Part shown: positions 11,549 through 22,789 of the stretch, one piece after another
Layout of the letters: every line of letters begins with the position of its first letter
Position numbering within the stretch: position 1 is the first letter of the stretch
NCBI GenBank assembly: GCA_002749535.1
Contig: MZZL01000401.1
Span: 935,165-999,164, forward strand
Reading direction: 5' to 3'
DNA length: 64,000 bases
Origin: Apophysomyces variabilis
Lineage: Eukaryota > Mucoromycota > Mucoromycetes > Mucorales > Mucoraceae
Translations under genes and position numbers: made by a program
Notes under the pieces: model-generated
The model's input: only the letters and a program-made list of their open reading frames with translations
The model's database searches: none
Told to the model about the DNA's origin: nothing

Positions 11549-13331
11549 TCACCAGATGTCGTCTTCATCGTCCGACAAATAGTTACTCTTTCGATAGCTT
11601 GCTTCACGAACATAACTGAAGCCGCGGAATACGGATTGGTTGGATGTACTAAGAGACGTTCCCTTTCTGGATAAGAAGGATACGGCTTGTGAATCGGTAG
11701 AATCAATGGTTTGGATAGTGGATGTTGAGTTCTTCTTTCTTGGAATCCCGATCGGGCGAGGCGCATGGGGTTTGTCCGCGGGTGTAGAAGGTGGTATATA
11801 AGGAGCTCTGGTACGCTTTTCAGCGACCAAAGACCACTGTACATCTTTAAACCATGGATGGGCCTTGATCTCCTTGGCGCCATGCTTTCCCAGTCGTTCA
11901 TTGGGATCACGTTGAAGCAGGCTCAGGATCAAGTCTTTGCATTCGGTGGACAGACCTAAAGAGGATCGGAACTTGATAGGTGCATGGCAAATACGAGAAT
12001 ACAGGGTGTCAAGTTGTGCAGCATGAAAGGGGGGTGCACCTGTCAGCATTTCATACATTAAAATGCCCAGACTCCACCAATCGATCATGGCTGTGTAAGA
12101 TTTACGTAAGACCATTTCCGGTGCCAGGTATTCGGATGTGCCACAAAACGTTCGTGTTGTCTTTTCGTCTTTCAGCTCTTTTGACAGACCGAAATCTGTC
12201 AAGGCAATATGTCCATCTGCGTCCAGCAGAATATTTTCAGGCTTTAGGTCACGGTAGACAACATCATGGGCATGGATCGCCTCTAAAGCACACACAATTT
12301 CGGCAATATAGAATCGTGCCTGAGCCTCATTGAGACGTTGATGTTGTTGCAGATAAGCAAACATTTCACCACCGGGAATATAGTCCATCACCAAGAATAA
12401 ATATTCGGACGTTTGGAAACTGAATTTGAGTGAAACAACGTAGGGATGTTTAAAGGTACGTATTAAGACGTTGCGTTCGGTCAAGGTATGAGCCACTTCG
12501 TTTTGAGCGATGAGTGCACGTTTGGAAAGCACTTTCATGGCATAGGTGCGACCTGTATCGCGCTTGACAACCTGATACACCTTGCCAAAGGAACCATGGC
12601 CCAATAAGCGAATCATTCGAAAGGATTCAGGTGTCAGTTTGGAAGAGGAGTTCATTGTCCAAGTGGCTTGTAACCGTATCTCACCCGAAGCCTCTTCACC
12701 GATCCGATGAGGCTCCAATTTGAACCACATGTCTACTGTTTTCCTCGAAATCAAAGTTGGCTTGACAGTGACCATGCCAAGACATCGCTCATCACCGTTA
12801 GGAAGACGATTCCCACGATCATACACAAAAACTTGGTATTCGACCTCGTCATTGCTAACATCGCTATATAACGCGTTTTAGATGCTGAAATGCTAGTTGT
12901 TGTTTTTTTTTCTTCCAGACTTACAAGGCTGTAGTATATTGCCATTTAGGAGAGCTCGCTTTGATAGCGAGTTCAAATACATCAGCAGACGGATTCACTT
13001 TTGCACCAGGAGTGGAAGTAACCGATCCTTCGCAAGCCAACAGACAATAGATGTCTGCATTTTTCGGGTTGGCTACGGCTAAGTTACGACCTTCGATTAA
13101 ATGAAGTTCAAGAGTGCCACTGGATGATGTTTTAGAGGAGTTTGAGGAAGAGGTGGATGGTGAGGGTTTTGCTCCAGCCAAGACATGTGTAAGTGATGCG
13201 AGGGATAGGGAAGAGCGTGCATAACGTAAGGTCTCTGTGAGTTGGTTTAATCTTTCGCTCAGACTAGCTGTGGATAGTTTGGGTGCACTATGGACTAGGT
13301 TCTTAATAAGAGAATCGGTATAATCAGTCAT
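11549..13331 (-). CDS. SCH9: AGC-family Ser/Thr kinase with N-terminal C2 domain (Sch9-like)
   Basis: A 573-residue kinase in two exons (13331-12925 and 12863-11549). In yeast, Sch9 is the TORC1-activated S6K-type kinase controlling growth, ribosome production and stress tolerance. The N-terminal 130 residues are Ser-rich and begin a C2 fold (LELHLIEGRNLAVANP), which continues across the intron (VEYQVFVYDRGNRLP). The kinase domain spans about 217-475: GHGSFGKVYQV glycine loop, AMKVLSK with the ATP-anchoring Lys, YRDLKPENIL catalytic loop, DFGLSKEL, and the activation segment RTFCGTSEYLAPEMV. The AGC tail ends with FRGFSYV, a hydrophobic motif whose Ser is the expected TORC1/PDK-type site. The order C2-kinase-AGC tail is that of Sch9 and S. 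pombe Sck1/Sck2. The start is the only ATG before a 5' region without coding character. Sub-family call is inference from this architecture. Confidence 0.9.
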
Positions 13332-14517
13332 TTGCAGGTAAGGCAATGAGTGATATATAAAAAAGGGAATGCAAAGAAGCGAAAGAGGTGTTCTGTTTTC
13401 TCTCGATTCCCTTTTTCCTCCCCTTTTTTCTATTTCTTTTCTGTTGGATGGGGGTCCCCAACAAAGATCGAGTATCTGACTTCCTTTTAAAGAAATCAAT
13501 TACCCCACGAACATTTCTATTCGTGGGCCCACAGGAAGCATTTGTTAGTCAGACAAATCGCATCCTCTCTCCCCCAATTGATTCAAAACCGACGGTTATC
13601 TGCTTATGTTGAGATTGCATTCCATTCGCTGTTTAGTACAATACTGGATAAAACTTCGCATGGCTGAAAATATCTTGCCTTATCTACATGATGTACAGTG
13701 AGACAAGATTAAACCCTTGTCTCCATGCCATTGCTAGGTGTAACTGAAAATGACAACCATCACCAAAAATAAACTCTATCTCTCATTACATTACTCTCTG
13801 ACATACAATCGTCCATTCTCTTCCGTTTCTTTACACCGGCCAATAAGAAGCTGCAAAGTGTTTCCGGTAAAAAGAGCCATCTTGTCAGTACATGCTGTCT
13901 CGAACGTTCCACATAAATCTTTCTTCTGTCGGTGGATGAGGTCATTTAGGGTTTATGTGATTGTCTTTTATGCATATTTGGGGTTGTTTATCAATAAACT
14001 AATCGCATCGATAAACAAGGGCATATAAATCTTATAATAAGAATAATACCATAATCAGACCGAACTCATGGGAAACTTTCCCGACATGAACCAAAACTTT
14101 CAATTCTTCTCCGGTCGAGACCAAACGCCCTGTGGCCTCTTAGTACGATTCATCACTAATAGGGAAGAGACTAAACTCTTTTTATGGCTATTATGCACTT
14201 GACACTTAGATTAGCTGCAAATGCGTACTTAAGTCTATCTTCACAGTATCTAATGCACACAAGCTTTCAAACTCTGAACATGTGTTTCAAATGGCTGCAT
14301 TGTCATAACAGCATTGGTATCTGCTTGCCCGATGTATTAATCATAACAAGCTTATGTAGCGAATCTTTCTGTCGATAACATGACACATAAAAAGAAAACA
14401 AACCTTATTCTAATAAACAGAGAGTATAATTTTTAGGAATACGACTTTGAAAAACTTTTGGAAACACTGTACAAGAGAACAAAATGTTTGTTCGATATGC
14501 AAAATTTAGATGACACA
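13332..14517. other. Intergenic region
   Basis: About 1.2 kb between the Sch9-like start and the SOF1 3' end. It should hold the kinase promoter; the sequence near 13380-13445 is CT-rich, as often seen at fungal promoters. No gene or repeat recognised. Confidence 0.5.
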
Positions 14518-16136
14518 CTATTTCGCCACGCCAACCACAGCCTTTTCGCGTTCTGGGACTCTCCTTTCTCGGTCTTCTTCTTTTCGGGCGGCACGCATCC
14601 TCTCTTCCTTTCGTTTCCGAGAAGCCAGCATCGTCTTCTTGAGTTTGTCCGCTCGCTTGATGTCTTCTGGCACATGTCTGTGTTTGTCGATCTTGCGGAT
14701 TTCGGGCATATGTCCATACCGCTCTTTGAGTTTTGCAGAGTACTCAAGACGATTCTTCTCACGCCAATCCTTGACACCCATCTTCTCGGATGCATTTGCC
14801 TTCCATATACGAACATTACCATCATCCGACCCCGATAGTACGTACTTGCTGTCCATACTGAACTGAACACAGAACACTCTAATACCGTACGTAAATATAC
14901 AACATATGTATTCTTTCTTTTCTTTGCCATGACCATACCTCTGCATTCGTTTAGTATGATATACGTCTCGACTATGACCGCTGCGTGCATTAAAGATGCG
15001 GAGTGATCGATCGTAGGATCCAGTAACAATCTCTTGGCCTGTCGGCGAATAATCCACATCCATACTAAATAAAGGGTTAATATCATATCCTATTTCTCGT
15101 TGCCCTGGACTTACATAGCTGAGACGTGATCTTTTAGTACGTTCTGTGCGGCATTCATTTTTCGCATGTCGAATGTGTATGCATTGTGATCTTCGTTAGC
15201 AGCTGTAAATATATAGGCTTCCATAGGGTTCCACGCAAGCGCATTCGTTCGTAGCTAAAGAGCCAAAGTTATTTAAACAATCATCTGATAGTACGTACTT
15301 ACAGCCAAAACTAACTTCGATAACGGTTTACTTGTTCGCAGATCATACAGAACAATCGTACGATCGCTGCCACAACTAGCAAGAATGTTTGTTTCGACTT
15401 GGTTGAATTTAACTGTCTGGTAGGAATCAGCGCCCCATTCAAACTCATGAATTGGTTCTGATCGAGATTCATCCCAGACATCCACGGTATTACCGGCCGT
15501 TGCAAAGACTGGGTCGTGGCGATGGTGTGATAGACCATTAAAGGCATGTTTACCGAGATACGTTTCCACTGGGTCGGTGCCCTCGCTGGCATTCCAGATC
15601 TTAACAGTTTTATCTGTAGAACAACTCAAAAATTGACCGTGGCTGTGACCAGCACAAACGCCTTTAACGATATTCCGATGGCCGCGTGTAAACCATGTCG
15701 TCTTCTGATCACCTAGATCCCAGATACGAATTTCTAGAAACAAAACAGCTCAGTGAGACATCCATATTCGCCTTTATTTTCGGGTTCTGTAGTCATTTTA
15801 CCTCCATCACCGCTACCAGAGATCATCGAAGTAAGTCGCTGAGGGTGCTTAACCATACTGTAGACACCATCAATATGACCACTTAATGCACCAACGAACG
15901 GTTTGGCAAACATTCGCTCCAATTTTACTGTGTTGAGCGCACGGACGTACTCTCGTCCCTGCTCGAACGGATGTACGGTTGGATCCAGATTACGTTGAAC
16001 CTTGTGAATATCTTGAGATCTCTCGCGCACATAATCCGAGGATGAGCGGGATAAAGCCTTGACTTTCTACTTGAATGCTTTAGGATAACCTGCTTTATGG
16101 AAAGACAGCAACTATGGAGGCTTTCTTAATTACCAT
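14518..16136 (-). CDS. SOF1: SOF1/DCAF13, WD40 protein of the U3 snoRNP (18S rRNA processing)
   Basis: A 441-residue nucleolar WD40 protein needed for small-subunit rRNA processing. Exons: 16136-16134 (ATG only), 16066-15802, 15733-15303, 15254-15115, 15064-14939, 14878-14518. The start KVKALSRSSSDYVRERSQD and HPFEQGREYVRALN match the family N-terminus exactly in layout. WD repeats include SGSGDGEIRIWDL, SCSTDKTVKIWNA, SCGSDRTIVLYDLR, TGSYDRSLRIF and SGSDDGNVRIWKA. The Sof1 signature follows: NASEKMGVKDWREKN, ERYGHMPEIRKI and HRHVPEDIK, ending in a basic coiled tail. The first intron begins immediately after the ATG (ATG|GTAATT) and ends CAAGTAG|AAAGTC, giving MKVKALSR, the conserved family start. 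No in-frame ATG exists at the start of the second exon, which supports the ATG-only exon. Confidence 0.95.
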
Positions 16137-16568
16137 AGGATGGTATCTGTCAGTGGGTCAAAGAAACAAAAGCTGGCTGCTAAGAAAGGCAGTCCAGTCC
16201 CTTGCGGGTGGCGCAAGGACTGCTTTTCTTACCGGTTTTGGAAAAATTCAGGGCATTCCGCGCCATTTGACACCCAAGAGAAAGGTTTCAATAACCTGGG
16301 TGGTTTTACTTTCCATTTTGTCGTTATTAGCCTAGTAACTACAGCATATATACCATAAAACGCCAAAGAATCAAATCCAGAGCCAATAAAAGATGGGATC
16401 TTTGCTTTAGTTCTATACGTATATAACAAAACCACTAGACTGAAAAGGCATAGCAAACGAATAATGTCAACATGATACAGGAATTCATTCAAATATTTTC
16501 TGTGTTCCACCGGGGAAACAAAAAATATATATATTTTCTCTCATTAGCTAAATAAAAAAAAGGATGTT
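16137..16568. other. SOF1 upstream region
   Basis: 432 bp between SOF1 and the 3' end of the zinc-finger gene, both on the minus strand. It must contain the SOF1 promoter and the zinc-finger 3' UTR. Its only structure is a strong hairpin, listed separately. Confidence 0.6.
16189..16223. repeat. Strong inverted repeat (hairpin) in the SOF1 upstream region
   Basis: AGTCCCTTGCG (16196-16206), loop GGTGG, then CGCAAGGACT (16212-16221): ten pairs with one bulged C. An alternative outer stem GCAGTCC (16189-16195) can pair with GGACTGC (16217-16223), so two mutually exclusive folds exist. A TTTT run follows directly. The function is unknown; it lies 53-87 bp upstream of the SOF1 ATG. Confidence 0.6.
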
Positions 16569-19500
16569 TTACTGTGCTCCCCGAAAACCATAGCCGCTAG
16601 GATTTGCGGATTCAAAAGTTCCATGTAGGGCATTTGCACTCGATGAAGGCTCAACCATACCCGATGGTGAGTAAGGCTGCACGTTAGATGCCGAGGTATA
16701 CGGTTTGACATGGGATGGCGGCAGCTGAGGAGGAGGTGGAGGTACTGAGATGTGATATTGATGAGTATACGGATGCACCTGCTGTGGAGAATTTGAATGT
16801 GAATCGGCGTGCGGAGGATGGTGAGGATGTGAAATAGAAATTTGTATGGGAAACCCTTGTTGGTGTGGATGATTTGCAGGTTGATGTGCCTGATGCGGCT
16901 GCACAGGCATAGCAGACATTTGTTGAGTCAGATAATCGACGGGCACCTGTCCCGTCATACTATACGCTGCCGTGGCTGTATAAGGAACACCGGAGGAAGA
17001 CGCTGCCATTTGCTGCGCTTCATGTATCTTCTCGTGCTTTTTTAATGATCGCGAATGGTAGTAGGCTTTCCCACAACCCTTTGCTGGACATATGTAGGGT
17101 CTCACATTGGAATGCGTTTTTATATGCGTTGTCAGAGAGTCAGGGCGCGAAAAACGTTTTCCACATCCTAGATTTTAAGATAAGAAGCTACTCACTGAGA
17201 AAGTAAATTTAAACCCACCATCTTTAGGACACACAAAGGGACGTTCACCAGTATGTGTGCGCAAATGATTGTACATCTTATGCCTTTTTGTAAATGGCTT
17301 CTGATTTCGTGGACAGCCTTCCCATTCACAGCTATAAGTAGGCTATCAACCCAAGTCAGTCTCTTGTTGTAGTTCATCTACGTTGTCATTACCTTTCCAC
17401 TTCCAACGTGTGTCTCACTGATGTGAGAAATCAGTTGTTTCAGCTCATCGAACTTTTCCCCGCAGTCTTTCCAACGGCATTGCACTTGCTCCTTCAATCC
17501 TTCTGTTTCGTCTTGATGTTCGCTTTCTACATCTTCTTCTTCTTCTTCGTCACCATCATCCTGTTCTTCGTTTCTCTCTTCGCTTTCAGTCCCTATGTTT
17601 GCAATTGCACGATTTTCCTGAGCATCAGACGGAGTACTTGGGCCTTCTTCTTCGTCCGCATTGGTACTTGCTTCTGATCGCATTTCGACCATCGACTCAT
17701 GTGCGTTATCTGCTTGCCGATTAGCATTTTCTGCAATATTGTTGTCCGTCGGGCTCGTTTGTCGCGATCCAGTACGCTTTTCTTGTTCAAGGACCACTAA
17801 TCGTGCAATTAGCTCTTCTTTAGACATACTTTCGTACTCTGCTGCGGTGACCGCTTGTTGTTCTTCGCTATTGTCGGCTGGTTCTAATTTCACCCTCGCT
17901 TCATGTTCTTTAAGACCTAATTCGGCTGGTGTTGGTGGAGGAGGAAGCTCAATTTGCAACACTTGCTTCTGCTGGTTTTTAGCCAGTCGTCGCATCATCA
18001 GTATATTCTGATCGTCAGAGAATGTTGGCGGGGTCACGTGCATTTCCCTTGCTGCAGGAGTTGAAGCACTGCTGCCAAAGTTCATACGCCGTTCCGGATC
18101 GCCGGTAGTCATCATCTGCCGTTCTCCGCTATGTTCCGGCATTACTAACGCAGAATGGGGCGCACCTTGACTAGAGAGGTTATTTGTCTGAATGTTCAAA
18201 TGAGGAGGGTAGGGACTAGATACGGTATGTCTGCGCGCCTTTTTCCGTGATTCTCCACTCATCTCATCCTGTAATGTACGTTTGGTAGTTGTTGTTCTGT
18301 TCGCGTCGGTATTAACAAACATCATATTTTTTTCCGTAGTTTGCTCTTGCTGGTGCTGTTGAGCCAAGGCATCCTGTAACGCCAATGAATCGTGAGGTAG
18401 CATATGTTGTTCGTTTGTTTGTGGCATTATCATAGCGCTGGAATGGGCATTAGGCATCTGCGACAACACCACATGAGGCGTTTCTTGCTTTGAAAATGGC
18501 ATTGATACCATAGGATCCACATTGCGCTGCTCCATCATAGCATAGAGATTTTCTGAGGGCGGTTGCGTAACTGCATCTTGCAAAACTGTGCCTAATGTAG
18601 CTGGTTTTTGTTGTTCTGTCACTTGATTGTGTGCTGCCGGATGCTGCCCAGAAGCAACGACTGCCGCTTGTTGCTGAATAAGGGCGAATTGCTGCATTTG
18701 ACGGGCCATGACTTCCTGGGCTGCAGCTGCAACTGCTTCCTGATGAGCCTCAATTGCCTGCTGTTCAACAGCGGCCTGATGGATCGCATTTTGTGCTGGA
18801 TTATCCAAAGCAGCTTGAGACGAAACAATCGGATTCTGTGAACGATCAAGCAAGTCTTGAATCATCTGCTGTTGCTGTTGTTGTTGTTGCTGTTGTTGCT
18901 GTTGATGCTGCTGCTGTTGTAATTGTTGTTGATGTTGCTGTAGTTGTTGTTGCTGCTGTTGCTGTTGCAGTTGGATTTGCTGATGTAATTGGATTTGTTG
19001 TTGTTCGCATTGCTGCATTTGTAGATGATGCTGCGCATGCTGATCGTGTCCTGCTAACTGTATATGTTCTGTCTTCAGCATTTGAGGGGCAATTATTTGC
19101 GCTTGAGCAAAAGCACAAGGCTGCGGATTTTCGGCGGCGCATACAGCTTTAGCATCTTGTGATTGGTTTGGAATCTGTCCCTGCTGTTGTTGTTGTTCTT
19201 GTTGTTGTTGCTCTTGCTGCTGTTGTTGTTGTTGCATTATCATATTAGAGACATCGCTCGGTTGCTAAAATTAAACGATTTAAGTATTCACGGCAAAATC
19301 TAGGTATCACTGATCCACACTCACATGCATCCCCTCCATGACGGTAGGGTTAATCTGCGGGTGCCGTACTGTGGTCGGTGATGTCTGTGGCATTGTAATA
19401 GAAGGTTGTGATTGTAACGTAGAATCAAGATGTGATGATGCTGGTATTCCTGGTGAATTTTGTTGCTGATTTAACATCGCTATGTGTCCGAGATCTGTTT

Positions 19501-20044
19501 GAGGGTGCGAGCTGATGATGCCCTGAGCTATATCTTGCACAGGCACCGGTGTCATGTTCACAGCTGGCGTGTACATTGGTTGCATTTGACAGTCTTGTGC
19601 CGGATTTGCTGCGCTGATGGCCACCATTGCGAGAGGTAATTGCTGATCATAATGTTGAGTCAGCATAACAGGTGGTTGCGGTTGTGTTTGTTGTTCCGCT
19701 GATTGCTCCATGTTGGTTATCGGATGTGACTGTGTTTGGGTCAAACCAGCAAGTTGTTGTCCTGAAGCTGACGATAAAGGTGGCGTCACGGATGTGGTTG
19801 TCGTGGGCATTGCCATGTCTACAGGCACATGCATCAGTTGTTGTCCTTGGGTAATTCCGGTAACGTGGAATTGTTGAAGTCCTGAAGATGTCGGGAATGA
19901 AAATGGAGTTTCTGTCGGCGTCGCGGTCAACGAGAGTTGTGTAGATGGCATAGTTTGAGAGATGTCTATTGCTGTTCCGCAGGTCATATCAGAAGTGTCT
20001 GACTGAGAAGGAACCGAATTTAGATCTGTCTGATGTGTGTCCAT
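16569..20044 (-). CDS. Gln-rich C2H2 zinc-finger transcription factor with tandem CWCH2 fingers (Gli/Zic/Zap1-like)
   Basis: A 1104-residue factor in four exons: 20044-19325, 19264-17393, 17342-17219, 17167-16569. Residues 1-240 are Ser/Thr/Gln-rich. The middle is dominated by poly-Gln and Gln/His/Leu repeats, with an acidic block (EEEEEDVESEHQDE) before the DNA-binding part. Four fingers follow: QCRWKDCGEKF...HISETH, SCEWEGCPRNQKPF...HLRTH, VCPKDGCGKRF...HIKTH and ICPAKGCGKAY...HEKIH. The Trp two residues after the first Cys in fingers 1 and 2 is the tandem CWCH2 signature of Gli, Glis, Zic, Zap1 and PacC proteins. KPF and TGERPF linkers join fingers 2 and 3. The C-terminal 150 residues are Pro/His/Tyr/Ser-rich. 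The spacing resembles Gli/Zic more than the three-finger PacC. The target is unknown. Confidence 0.88.
18865..19240 (-). repeat. CAA/CAG trinucleotide tracts coding poly-Gln
   Basis: Two dense blocks (about 18865-18980 and 19184-19237) of mixed CAA/CAG codons in exon 2 of the zinc-finger gene. The mixture of codons makes pure slippage less likely but length variation is still expected. Confidence 0.8.
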
Positions 20045-21602
20045 GGTAACCGAGACGTTTAGATAGAGTTAGATTAAGCAAAAATATAGATATGATAAGG
20101 TTCCCCGAAGGGAGTACGGGTGTTCGGGTAAGGTAGAACTGAAAAGTAGGAGAGCGAATAAAATATATAAGCTCTAATGTGACAGTGAGGGTCGGTTTGA
20201 ATGTTGTCAACAAAGAAAGAGACGGAGACGGAGTGAGAGAGAGTATAGGGTGTGAAAAGGAAGAAGGTGAAAAAGTGGGCTGAAGATTCTCGACTAGAGA
20301 AAACAAAATTGTCGGAAATCCAAACACTACTCTCCACATCCAAGGTCAACAGTTGCTTTTGTTTTTGTTTGAAAAAATCAATTCCTATCATAGACTTCAC
20401 CCCCTTTTCTTTACTCATGCTAATACTTTTGCGTACCTGATTAATATTACAATTCAGCTTGTGTCTCTGGCGAAAAAAGACTTCTCTTTTCTTGGCTTCT
20501 ATTGGCGGCGACTCTTGACAATCTTCTTATCCTTCCAAATAGAGACTTGAAAAAATGGCACGTCACGTCATCGCTTTTTTTTTCTCAAATACTTCCCGAA
20601 ATGGCGAGTGTCACAAGAAACGGCGGGTTGCACAATATCGTGTCATAGCTCTTTGGCTTGACTATCCAAGAGAGAGTTCTTATCTTCTGGTTAAAGTGCC
20701 CTATTCTTATATAGTATTTCTTAAAGCACCTTAAAGCAGGACTATATACTTGCCACTGAACTGACAGGTTGTTTACTCCGTGATTGTGAGTTGTAGTCTT
20801 GCTCGTTCGAGCCATCTACAGTTTACTGCTGAAATTTCAACGTACCTTGATAAAATGCCATTCTTCAACTGGTTATCAAGCTGCTGTCTGGGTCAGCCTA
20901 GTTGCGCGATTCAACATGTACAGTATTTCCCTAAAATAATTTCGCAAACTACGAAACTCAAAGTCGCAGGCCTTTGGAATTGAGATTTACATATGCATCT
21001 GGCATTCACTTGGCGGCGAGATGGGTGTGGCGTCGTCAGTTTTATGACAGGTATGTAAAAGTGGTCAATGCGAACTCTTATAACACGACAATTTATATGA
21101 TTTGTTAGCGTCAAGCCCAGTTTCCAAAATGCGCCAGGTGCATTTGCTACATGCGACTTTGATTTTTGGAAATAAACTACGCTAAAATTATTATACGGAA
21201 CAAGTATCCATCTATATCTTCATTACCATGCTTTGTCACTGTTCTGCAAAGGCATCTGATTCTGGTATGTCATGCTATGCGCCGCGCTATGACGAGCATA
21301 GCGTTTTCTGACACATAGTTTTTCAAATAAATTGAATCCATTATGAGACGGCTCAATCTTGAGGAACAGGCAATTTTTACGCATCATTACGAGCAACGTA
21401 CGTTTTGGTATCTAATGCTTAGCAGTGAGACGCAAACGAATATTAGCCATTTGAAATATTTTCGATTACCACCGAATGTTTATCTTTTTCCAAAGCTGCA
21501 GATGCAGTACAGAAAGACATTGATATACCGCGATCAAATGATTCATAGCCTTTATTGTGTAGTCTATTTCCTTTCTTTTTCTACGAGAAGTAACAGAACT
21601 CA
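20045..21602. other. Intergenic region upstream of the zinc-finger gene
   Basis: Holds the promoter and 5' UTR of the zinc-finger gene (CT/GA-rich to about 20420) and a MITE at 20919-21206. No gene seen. Confidence 0.55.
20919..21206. mobile_element. MITE-like element with ~50-bp terminal inverted repeats and TA flanks
   Basis: The left end reads TACAGTATTTCCCTAAAATA and continues to CAAAGTCGCA (20919-20970). The reverse complement of the right end (21153-21206) reads TACTTGTTCCGTATAATAAT and also continues to CAAAGTCGCA. The two arms align over about 50 bp with mismatches and small gaps. Both ends abut TA, the target duplication of Tc1/mariner elements. The 180-bp interior has no coding capacity. 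Likely a non-autonomous mariner-type element, moderately decayed. Confidence 0.55.
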
Positions 21603-22789
21603 TCAATTGAGGGCGTTATCTACTATTGTCAATATCTGGCATGGCAACGAAAATCAGTACCGTCTTCTGCATTGCGCGAATTTACCTCAGGTATAGAGAT
21701 ACGATTTTTAACAGACCATGTCAATATACGGCAAAGAAGCGCTTGATCTTGTAGTGACACCTCTTTCGAATCAAGAAGATACTTTAACGTGTGCTTTTCT
21801 TCATCTTCTTCCTCTTCCTCTTCCTCATCTTTATCTTCATCTTTATTTTCATCTTCGCTTTCATAGTCATACCCGTCACTACCGGCATCTTCGCTTGCAT
21901 TAAACTCATTGTATCCATTGCCGCCAAAAAATATCAGCTTATTTGCATCCGGATATCGAGTCATTTCCTGTATGGCAAGGAAAACATAAGCTATGAACCC
22001 TTTTTCTTCGTTTTCCTTGTCTTACTTCCTCTATGATGGCTTTTGGTGGACTTCCCAGCGCTCGCCTTATCATGCCAATCTGTTCCAGATCACTGCCTCC
22101 TGGAAACAAATAGGAACCACAAAGAAGTTCATAATAAATGACACCAAGCGACCAAATATCTGTTGCAGCTGTATATACGCGATATCCGAACAGATGCTCG
22201 GGCGCCTTATAAAACCTGTAAAACTTAGCTTGTCTGCCCGAAAAGCTAGATCTAGCAGAAGCTTACCTAGTACCAATTTCATCCATGCTATCAGTATCAT
22301 TGTTTTCTGCCGCCGAAAGATGAGCACAACCAAAATCACTAATGACAAGGCAATTGTGCGCGCCCACTAAGATATTTGCAGGACTAAGGTCACAATGAAC
22401 GATGTTACGCGCATGCAAGAAAGATAAACCCTCCGCGAGCTGTTTGAGCATATGAATAGCGGTTATGCGATCCGTGGCTGGTATATGATCCACAAGAGTG
22501 TGTTCGTAAAAGGGAAATATCAGACAATTGGCACTTGCTGTTGTTTCTGATCTTATTAGGTAGATGATCTATTGACTATGTTAAAACCTCATTGTCTGCA
22601 TCACTCTCGTACATGATGCTTTAATGCTTGGTCCACAGATGTTATGGCCATTTTCTGTATCGCCCAAAGCTCTCGTTCGTAATGTCGCCGTGGTAGAGCT
22701 CCATGACTTTTGGCGTATCTTTTTATAGCGATAAATCCTTCTCCATTGCTTGAAGGCTGTTTCTCGATGGTAGCAAATGTACCAGACAT
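21603..22789 (-). CDS. Divergent CDK-like protein kinase (Cak1-like)
   Basis: A 324-residue CMGC-type kinase from five exons: 22789-22605, 22551-22267, 22215-22026, 21967-21686, 21635-21603. Motifs: glycine loop region SGTFATIEKQ, ATP-anchoring Lys in FIAIKRYAKS, alpha-C Glu in YERELWAIQK, catalytic loop VHCDLSPANILV, SDFGCAH, then TRFYKAPEHLFGY and DIWSLGVIYYELLCGSYLF. The Arg of HRD is Cys and the usual catalytic-loop Lys is Ser. The C-lobe holds an acidic insert (ESEDENKDEDKDEEEE) after FFGGNGYNEF. The TRFYKAPE and FPGGSDLEQIG segments resemble CDK-activating kinases of the Cak1/CDK20 sort. The 5' end is uncertain: I used the first ATG, but an upstream exon is possible since only a short leader precedes the glycine loop. 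It shares an 885-bp divergent upstream region with the chitin deacetylase. Confidence 0.75.

Noticed and set aside
16140..16358. Plus-strand ATG frame starting MVSVSGSKKQKLAAKKG, like the N-terminus of a ribosome-associated ABC protein
   Set aside because: Its ATG lies 3 bp from the SOF1 ATG on the other strand, leaving no room for leaders or promoters, and the rest of the frame matches nothing. It also runs through the hairpin.
18754..19152. 132-codon plus-strand Val/Ala-rich frame
   Set aside because: Antisense of the poly-Gln repeat of the zinc-finger gene.
22580..22620. Apparent TGA stop in the CDK-like kinase after HHVRE
   Set aside because: A 53-bp intron with a GTGATG donor and TAATAAG acceptor restores the frame into SETTASANCLIFPF, so it is not a pseudogene on this evidence.
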